Source: Thermothelomyces thermophilus ATCC 42464 (taxonomy: Eukaryota > Ascomycota > Sordariomycetes > Sordariales > Chaetomiaceae). From it: DNA of 64,000 nucleotides. Each line of letters starts with the position of its first letter. The first letter of the stretch is position 1. Below, piece by piece: positions 56,957 through 64,000 of this stretch. The position numbers were made by a program, and so were the translations under genes. The DNA lies in assembly GCF_000226095.1 (NCBI RefSeq), contig NC_016478.1, forward strand, positions 2,160,001 through 2,224,000. Reading direction: 5' to 3'. The notes beneath the pieces were generated by a model. The model did no database searches and was not told the DNA's origin. It saw nothing but the letters and a program-made list of their open reading frames with translations.

Positions 56957-57856
56957 GAGGTTTCCTCTGGTCCCGGATCCGGATACCAAGGGTCAAGGTA
57001 TCCCGGCCGAAGTTAATGTTCTCGCACCCCTCCTTTTTTTTCCCTTTGCCGAGATCCCGTCGCGGGACGGGGATTCCGTTCGGGGGCTCGGCTTGCGGCG
57101 GAACTCGAGAAAATCAATCAGGACGAAAAAGTACGGATTACAGATTAAGTGCGTGGCTGCTCTGCCTCTGCGCGCTTCTGCAAAAAGTTGGTGGGATACT
57201 CGAGTGGGATACTCGAGTGTGAACAGCTAAACTATGCAAAAGGTAAGTAGGTAATGCAGGTAAGCACTGCAGGCTGATTCCACAAGTCCTTCCGAGGTGA
57301 TTACACTGACGTCGGATGTGTCAGCGGCGGGTACCTATTGCCGCTGCGTATCCAGAACGGATGCGGCACAGTGGCGCCCCGAAGCGGCGGAACGGCACGT
57401 CATCGGTGCGGTAATAGCTTGGTTGCATGCCCCGGTCCATTTTCTGCGTCCGCGGGTTCTCGGCGTCAGCACTTTGTTCCAGGAACCATTCCTTATTCCC
57501 CACGAGCTCAGGGCTAGCTTTCTATGGCCATGGCGTCATAGGCGGCGTCCATGGCGCCCCGCTGCTGGTCTGCGAGATAAACAAGGCGTATTGTGGTACG
57601 TGTACTGCGTCGCAATCGTGCCTGCATCTGCCGGAAAAGGGACGGCGACGAAAGTGAGGGGAAATTACACCTTTAAGAGTGCGACCTTAGTAGTCCGGCA
57701 TACTGCGCAACCTGGGCTGAGAATTGTGTGATTTCGATCGAGTCTGACTTCTCCAAAATTTGGCTTTAATTTGGGCCCCATTCTTAAACTTTAAGTTGCA
57801 AGACCCGTCCGTAAACTTTTTTAACACCTCTTTCCGCAAAGCAGCGACTTGTAAAG
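56957..57856. other. Divergent intergenic region SelO / aldo-keto reductase
   Basis: About 0.9 kb, no supported gene; it includes GTAGGTA/AGGTAAG repeats near 57238-57262 and a duplicated GTGGGATACTCGA-like step near 57190-57220. Confidence 0.5.
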
Positions 57857-58961
57857 ATGAGTTCTGCGACTGCCGAATTTCAGGTCCATGCTTCGGGGAC
57901 GGCCCCCAAGCAGGTCGATTACATCCCTCATCTCAAACTGAATGACGGGAACGAGATCCCCATGGTGAGATAGATTTAGACGTTATTGGCCCTCGTCTCC
58001 TCACGTACCGACGCTGACGAAACAATCTTGGCTTCTTCTTCTTCTTCTTCTTCAAGCTCGGCTATGGCCTCGGAACAGCCAGATTCAAGCGCGGCAACTC
58101 GGACAAGCTTGACGAGAACATCATCAATGCCGCCTTGACCGCCATCAAGAACGGCTACTACCACTTGGACGGTGCCGAGGGTACACGCCTCTCCTGCGCC
58201 GACCAATTCTCCCGCCGCCCCCGTCACTGACTTGCTCCGCACCAGGATACGGCAATGAGGCCGAGCTCGGCGAGGCAATCGCCCGCTCGGGCGTCGACCG
58301 CTCCAAGCTCTTCGTGACCACCAAGTCCTCGTGCCGCCCCGGCGAGTCCATCGAGACCGCCTTCTCCCGCTCGCTCGCCAAGCTCGGTCTCGACTACGTC
58401 GACCTGTACCTGATCCACAGCCCCTTCTGGGCCAAGTCGCCCGCCGAGCTCCAGGAGAGGTGGGCAGAGATGGAGGCCCTCAAGGACTCGGGCCGCGCCC
58501 GCTCCATCGGCGTGTCCAACTACCTGCCCGAGCACCTCGAGGCCACCCTGCAGACCGCCCGCTACCCGCCCGCCGTCAACCAGATCGAATACCACCCGTA
58601 CCTGCAGCACGAGGACGGCGACCTGCTCGGCTACCTGCGCGATAAGGGTATCGCCATCGTCGCCTACTCGCCCCTGACCGCCATCACAAGGGCCCCCGGC
58701 GGCCCCGTCGACGCCGTCTACGACCGGCTCGCCCGCAAGTACGGCGTCACCCCCGGCGAGATCGGCCTGCGCTGGTGCCTCGACCAGGGCATCGTCACCC
58801 TCACCACGAGCGCCAAGGAGGAGCGGCTCAAGGACTGGAAGCAGCGCTTGCCCCTCTTCAAGCTGACCCCCAAAGAGGTTGAGGAGATCGCGGATCGCGG
58901 CAAGGAAGGGCATTACAGAGCGTTTTGGACCAAGCATTTTAAGGAAGGCGATAGACGGTGA
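57857..58961 (+). CDS. Aldo-keto reductase
   Basis: NADPH-dependent reductase of carbonyl compounds, cytosolic by family. Exons 57857-57964, 58057-58180 and 58246-58961 join in phase to 315 residues, the normal (beta/alpha)8 barrel size. The catalytic tetrad is visible: Asp74 (YYHLDGAEG), Tyr79 (GYGNEAELG), Lys104 ([10 protein letters not shown]), His135 ([10 protein letters not shown]). Later AKR marks are [40 protein letters not shown] and [12 protein letters not shown]. Intron 1 ends in a TTC repeat directly before its AG. The substrate is unknown; it resembles fungal GCY1/YPR1-like or xylose-reductase-like members only in a general way. Confidence 0.93.
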
Positions 58962-59197
58962 GTCGGAAGGGAAAGGGGGAAAAGGAGTAGAAAGAGTAGT
59001 GAGGAGAAGAGAACAAAGGGAAGTAGGCCGGTTGAGGAACTGCTAGCCAGCAGCCTCTCCGCAAACTTGGTATTGTGGTTCCAGCGACGGGAACTGTTGC
59101 TGCTGGGAGATAGAAACCACCAGAACGAATAGGCTCTGGTTCTTTGGAGGATACCCGATATCCAGTAATCTTGTGCCTCGCGATTGGCCTACATGGC
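58962..59197. other. Short convergent 3' region
   Basis: About 240 bp between two stop codons; purine-rich GAAAGGGGGAAAAGG at 58970-58985. No gene. Confidence 0.5.
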
Positions 59198-60535
59198 TCA
59201 CAGCTCGTCGTCTGACTCCGTCTCGCTCCCTTCGGCCGGCGGAGGCGTCGCTGCCTTGGCCTTCCTGACCGGGTTCTTCGGCGGGTGTATAACAAAATCC
59301 TTGCCTTTCCCTGCCCTTCTTGGTGCCGCAGGACGGCTTTTGGGCTCTGGCCCTTGGGCTTGACGTAGTTTCGGTGATGACGGCGACCGCCGCGGTGCCG
59401 GAGCCTCTTCCTCTTCCTCCTCCGGTTCACTTCCCGTCTCCGTCTCGTCGCCGTCGGTCGTCTCGCGATCTTCTGATTCTGAGAGCTCCTTGTTCTCCCG
59501 ACGCGGCTCCACCTGGTCGATATCCATCTTGTCCGAGCCGGGAGTCACCTTCTCGAACGCGTCGTCCGAGTCCGACGACCCGCCGCCCGAGGCATCCTCC
59601 AACGCCTTGCGCTTCGTGCGGCGGGACGGGGCTGGCTTGTGGCCCTCGCTCGTATCTAACCGTGCCGCTTGCGAGGCGCGGGCAGCGTCCAGCTTTGAAT
59701 AGTCGACTTGGGCGGTGCTGAGCAGTCGTTGCTGCTCGCGGATCTTGACCTTCTTCTCATTCAAGAGTACGCAAAACTTCTCGAGCATCTCGGCCTCCCT
59801 GGCCTTCTTGGACTCGGTCAGCTCGTCCAGCTGGGTCCTCAGCTCGGCGATGCGAGACTCCAGCTCGGATACTCGGGCCTTCTCGGCGACGGCGGCTTCC
59901 TGGAGCTGCTCCCTCTGCAGGGCCGCGGCGCCACACCAGTCAAACAGTTGGATGGCCTCATCCGGCTTGTGGTTCAGCGTCAGGGCGCCAAGGCGTTGCT
60001 TGTGAAAGAGGTTAGCTCCATAGCCAAATAGCCGTGAAAAGGGCGGGAATAAAGGGGCAGACAAACAAAGAAAAGGGAGACGAGCTCACATTGATACCAG
60101 CAACACGACGCCTGATAGTGATGGTGATGGATTTGCCCACCTTGGCTTCAGCGCCAGCTTCGATCCCCTCGATCGGCTCGGACCCGAGGAGGAGCGCCTT
60201 CAGGATGCTTTCCCATTCCCCTGGCGAGCAGGGGCTGCTACTAGCCCGCAATTCGCCGATACGGTCATGTCTCACTGTGACGAGCTGGTGAGCTTCTGCC
60301 GACCGCCGGAAGCGCGTGCCGTATCGCATGATCATGATATGCAACCCGCCTGGCGGGAAAGGTCCCGATAGGGCGACGGGGGAAGGGACTCACGCTTGAC
60401 CACATAGGGCTCTTCGCCCTCGGTTGCCACGAACTTTACGTTCAAGGGCTTGGATCCTGACGGAGTGACCTCGCCTAGGATGAATGAGCCCTCTTCATCA
60501 GTCCGAGGGATGCGGATGATGTGGGACGTGACCAT
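59198..60535 (-). CDS. XRCC4/Lif1-like NHEJ protein
   Basis: Partner of DNA ligase IV in non-homologous end joining, nuclear. Exons 60394-60535, 60090-60295 and 59198-59998 join in phase to 382 residues. The head domain starts MVTSHIIRIPRTDEEGSFIL and ends ITITIRRRVAGINQRLGALT; then comes LNHKPDEAIQLFDWCGAAAL, followed by a long coiled-coil stalk (KARVSELESRIAELRTQLDE, LTESKKAREAEMLEKFCVLL) as expected for XRCC4 dimers that bind ligase IV. The C-terminal third is acidic and disordered with basic patches (PSRRTKRKALED) that could be nuclear signals. The assignment rests on the head-stalk-tail plan plus recalled fungal homologs annotated as XRCC4. Confidence 0.85.
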
Positions 60536-62660
60536 GGTGTGTGCGCCTGCGTCTGGTGCACGGGATCCAGTGGTGCGGGCGGAATGGAGATTGGCCGGGC
60601 GACAAGAGACACCGGGTCCGTTTGCAAGTTTCTATATGGCCGATCTGGCGACGCGGCACGTCACCGTTGAGTTGAAACAGGCAGTGAAATTGAAGGAGGG
60701 CGTCTCAAGGCTCCCAAGTCATCAATCGTCATCCGGCGGCATTAATTCTGATATAACGGCATCGATCTAAACGCGGCTCGATGGAAGGCAGAAAGATTCG
60801 GGGGAGGAGATGGGCGTGGGAAGAAGCGGAGGCCAATTCAAAAATCTTGTTCTGTTCCGTCCCTTCCTTTATCGCGTTTGTCATCAGTGGGAATTAACCA
60901 AACTAGAACGAAACGGAGGTCGCGGAGCTTTAGGTGCAAGTCAATTTGTGTTAATGACGAGAACGCTCAGACTCCAGCTTCTGTAGGCAGCAAGCGGGTT
61001 CTGTACCAGGCAGCTCTCAGCACCAACCTGGAGTCCAATCGTTCTAGAGTGACACAATCCCAAGATCACCCAAACCTAGGCAGACAAGTCTCACGCATAC
61101 TGCGAGTACCTGACGAACCTGCAACTACAAGGCTCGCACTGAGCGAGAATTACCTCTTATGTTGCGACAATTGCGGTTAGAGTTTGGCGCTTGTTGAGGT
61201 ATATGCACGTGCGCATACTGTACGGACTACATGGTCGACCACCAATGACTTGGGATGCATACACAGGCTTGTGTTCCATAACAGTCATGTATTTTACTTG
61301 CAAGAGTACTAGTACGGAGTGCATATATTACATCCCTTACCAGCACGGTACCTCCGTAGACATCCAACGATTGCTACTACGATCTCCTGTACTTGTGATG
61401 CCCAGGTATACGCATGCTTTGAAGAACTTGCAGACTTCACCGATGCGCGAAAGCAAATCTATTAACGGAGTACAGGATTGTCTCAATTCACGACAACCAG
61501 AAAGGATTCTGCTCATGCTAAGGCCGCTGGATGCTTATTTTGGAAAGAAGGCGGGGAGGCGCGTTTTCGCGTCTTGAACGCGACGGCCGCCAGGACTTGG
61601 CCGGCTGGCTACATGGAACCAGCTGTCTCAGAGGTGCCTCTACTTGTATGTTTGACACTAGCGTAGGAACACCAACTGGGGAACCTTCCACATACCAGCC
61701 ACGTGGGGTTACTGACGAGTAGTACCTTCACAGAAGCACCTCCACCAAGAAGTGAGCTGCAAGTCGATAGGATTAGATGACCATGGCCAAGGTCTAATTT
61801 CGCATACCGAAATTTCAGTTTACACCTACGCAGTCTGTCTGTAATGTTCCATACATGCAAAGGTGAGGAAGGCTCAAGAGACCCTTACCTAGGGTACTCC
61901 GTACCGTACCTCACGCTTTGTACTCCGTACGCAGTATAGTAAACCGGCTGTGGTTGGCTGTTTTTATGGGACCTGGAGCTTGCTCCATCAGTGTCTGTGC
62001 AGCGTTCTGGGGAGGTGGGCCCTGGGGGAACCGGCTGTTAGCCCGCCCAATAGTGGCCCCACCGTGCCTCTTTTGGGTGCAGCTTGGCCCCTTCGCTTTG
62101 CTTGTGTGTACGGAACACATTCCCCTTCCCGACTTTTCCAGCCACAGACCTCACTTTGGCAGTCCCGCCATTCAATTTCGCAGCCGACGTCGCCTCCCCA
62201 CGGAAACACGACACGAGACAGAAGACTACATTCTTCCGAATATCCTTGATATCGTCCCCCGCGGACTCCGACACGTATAGCTTGCGTTACAGCTTCACCT
62301 CCGCTCTCGATGCGAACCCTCCGTGAAACACCCCTCAGCTCCACACGCTCGTCCCATCAGCCCAAGTTCGCAGGATTGTTAGACGGAACTTATTGACCTG
62401 CTCGAAATCGCACCACTACCTGAGATTGCCCGCCCATTATTTTCCACCTTTGAAGCGACCGATAGAGCGATAATCAGGTGTTCAGCGCTTGGCGGTGACT
62501 TCAGTACTGTCGACTATGAATCCTCATCACTGATTGAATTGGCCCGCCTTACACCTCGCAGTGTGTTGCCACACACTGCTCGCATCCGCTGTGACCCAAG
62601 AGGCCGCTGTCGTTCGGTTGCTCGCTCTTTCAAACCGTCATATTCCTCGCAGCATTAGTC
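60536..62660. other. 2.1-kb divergent intergenic region
   Basis: Between the XRCC4-like gene (-) and BYR4 (+). It carries several palindromic TACTCCGTA/TACGGAGT-type sites, clustered near 61310-61470 and 61895-61935. Frames such as 61191-61577 and 61918-62280 lack domains. No gene supported. Confidence 0.45.
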
Positions 62661-64000
62661 ATGGACTCGTCCACCTTGCGGCTCAAGGCACGGCCGCACG
62701 TGGAGGAAGAAATTGAGAATTGGGACGACGACGACGACTTTGTTTTCGATGGCGATGACATTGCCTTCCCCTCACTCTCGAACTTGGCCAATATCTCGTC
62801 CAATCGCCGTGACTCGCAGTCTTCGTTCCGATCCGACTTTGAATCCGTTCATGGGGAGGAAGAGAAGCAGGTTCATTTGCCAGACAATGACGAAAAGTCA
62901 ACCCTCGATGCCATCGCCGCGGCCGCAAAGGCCGGTATTCCGCTTCCCAAGAATGTACCTCCCTCGGCTCTCATGGGAGGCACGATTAAGAGGCTCGGGG
63001 GCAGAAAGATCAAGAAGATTATTCAGGAAGACTGGGTTGATGACCTTGAGTTTCCCGATGCTGGGCAGGTACTCCAGATCAAGGACAGGGATGGCGCCCA
63101 GTTTCCAGAGGTCCTGCGACAGGTCAGCAATTCGGCACAACCGAGTCCATCCAAGCCGCCAAAGGACCTCCCCACGATGTTCCAGGACGAGCAGAAGGAA
63201 GAAAAGCCAACAACGTCATCCAGCTTAGTTGACCTGGAAAAGTTTCGAGATGGCGATGACGACGACTTCTTCGGGGATGGGGGTGCGACTATCAAGGTGT
63301 CTAAGAGACGCGTGATGCCCAAGTCCCTCTCCTTGATCACGTCCCCGACGCCCCAGAGACACATCGGCGATACCCAAACCGGAGATGATGACTTTGAGAA
63401 GGATTTGGAGCTCCCCGAGGATGGGCACCTGAAGCTCTCGGCCAAGAGGGATATCCCCCCAAAGACGCCAACCTTCGCCAACATTTTAGATGATCTCGAC
63501 TGGACTGAGGGCAGCCTGGGAACCAGATTTGGCGGAACCCGACGGGAAGCCCAATCTACCAGGAGCTCGTCGGTCTCCGCATTCAGCCCCAGCATCTCGA
63601 GCTCCGTCATGGAGAGTGAGGATGAGATATTCGACGGTCTCATTATCCCAAACGGGCCGCTGGATTTCGGAGAGCGTCTAAAACGCCGCCGCAAGAGCCG
63701 CTCCCCTGAACGGATCCCAGAAGAGCCATCAGTCACGGAAGAGCTTGGGCAGCAAGACACCATTAAACAAAAATCCTTTAAGGGGCCCTTGATGGAACCC
63801 CTCAGAGAGGAGAAGGGGGAAGAGAAGGAGGATTTCCTCGACGGTCTGGAGATTGGCGACGGCGAGATTTTCGACTCGAGGAAGTTGACGCTCAACCGCA
63901 ACATCCAAGTAAAGACCACCAGGCCTGCCAGCCCTTCACGCCCAAAGGCGTCAGTGGCGCTCAAGTTCACAAACAAACCTGTTACCGCATCCCGCCTCCC
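62661..64000 (+). CDS. BYR4: Byr4/Bfa1-like GAP subunit of the septation/mitotic exit network (5' part)
   Basis: The frame opens at the Met at 62661 (MDSSTLRLKARPHVEEEIEN) and runs off the window edge with no stop, so about 447 codons are visible. Marks recalled from fungal Byr4: WDDDDDFVFDGDDIAFPSLS, IKKIIQEDWVDDLEFPD, DDDFEKDLELPEDGHLKLSA, and FDGLIIPNGPLDFGERLKRR. Byr4 (Bfa1 in budding yeast) forms with Bub2/Cdc16 the GTPase-activating complex for Spg1/Tem1 at spindle poles, holding the septation network in check. MOB1 in this window acts downstream in the same pathway. The protein is mostly disordered and acidic. The 3' end is not in the window. Confidence 0.85.
   Translation, partial: MDSSTLRLKARPHVEEEIENWDDDDDFVFDGDDIAFPSLSNLANISSNRRDSQSSFRSDFESVHGEEEKQVHLPDNDEKSTLDAIAAAAKAGIPLPKNVPPSALMGGTIKRLGGRKIKKIIQEDWVDDLEFPDAGQVLQIKDRDGAQFPEVLRQVSNSAQPSPSKPPKDLPTMFQDEQKEEKPTTSSSLVDLEKFRDGDDDDFFGDGGATIKVSKRRVMPKSLSLITSPTPQRHIGDTQTGDDDFEKDLELPEDGHLKLSAKRDIPPKTPTFANILDDLDWTEGSLGTRFGGTRREAQSTRSSSVSAFSPSISSSVMESEDEIFDGLIIPNGPLDFGERLKRRRKSRSPERIPEEPSVTEELGQQDTIKQKSFKGPLMEPLREEKGEEKEDFLDGLEIGDGEIFDSRKLTLNRNIQVKTTRPASPSRPKASVALKFTNKPVTASRL

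Noticed and set aside
63023-63976. 317-codon minus-strand frame at the right edge
   Set aside because: Antisense of the BYR4 reading frame, which is open from 62661 to the end and carries the family motifs.

Overview
The window reads as nuclear DNA of a filamentous ascomycete, most likely a Sordariomycete (Sordariales/Chaetomiaceae-like). Coding regions are GC-rich. Introns are short (about 50-200 bp) with GTRNGT donors, (G)CTAAC-type branch points and YAG acceptors. Protein sequences resemble Neurospora/Chaetomium relatives, for example the 78-kDa complex I subunit. Genes lie on both strands, and intergenic DNA carries homopolymer tracts and TACTCCGTA/TACCTA-type palindromes. There is no bacterial-style operon, CRISPR array or secondary-metabolite backbone gene. 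The species cannot be fixed from sequence alone.

Layout. 0.6-1.3 kb: small predicted GPI-anchored protein (+). 2.4-4.3 kb: SOF1 (-), divergent from the 26S proteasome lid subunit RPN6 (+, 4.9-6.4 kb). 7.0-12.4 kb: a very large low-complexity AT-hook protein (-) with one apparent reading-frame break. 13.4-14.5 kb: CmcJ/AsaB-type oxidoreductase (+). 14.9-16.6 kb: Sds3-like histone deacetylase complex subunit (-). 17.5-18.3 kb: LSM1 (+). 18.7-21.0 kb: secreted six-hairpin glycosidase-like protein (-). 22.8-23.8 kb: MOB1 (+). 24.4-25.4 kb: ATP synthase OSCP (+). 26.0 kb: tRNA-Gly(GCC) (-). 26.5-30.1 kb: GH63-like glucosidase (-). 31.1-33.0 kb: mitochondrial PP2C phosphatase PTC5 (-). 34.5-35.5 kb: PEX39-like peroxin (+). 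36.3-38.9 kb: complex I 78-kDa subunit (-). 39.5-40.0 kb: unknown coiled-coil protein (-). 40.5-41.0 kb: Dabb-fold protein (-). 41.9-43.5 kb: Ty1/copia gag fossil (+), followed by gene-poor DNA to 45.4 kb. 45.4-46.4 kb: ATG37/ACBD5-like (-). 47.7-48.7 kb: RNase III (-), divergent from mitochondrial ribosomal protein mS33 (+, 49.2-49.6 kb). 51.2-54.0 kb: PUF RNA-binding protein (+). 54.9-57.0 kb: SelO/Fmp40 (-). 57.9-59.0 kb: aldo-keto reductase (+). 59.2-60.5 kb: XRCC4/Lif1-like (-). 62.7 kb to the edge: Byr4/Bfa1-like (+, partial).

This is mostly conserved housekeeping content rather than a cluster: ribosome biogenesis and mitochondrial translation (SOF1, mS33, RNase III), mRNA turnover (LSM1, PUF), respiration and its regulation (NUO78, OSCP, PTC5, SelO), peroxisomes (PEX39-like, ATG37), mitotic exit (MOB1, BYR4) and end joining (XRCC4-like). 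I saw no convincing novel multi-gene system. The most interesting items are a PEX39-type peroxin with an RKPWE motif, two extreme microexons (3 nt in the GH63-like gene, 15 nt in NUO78), the frame break in the AT-hook gene, a 44-bp direct repeat bracketing a 93-bp AT-rich block, and a copia gag relic with three CxxC pairs.
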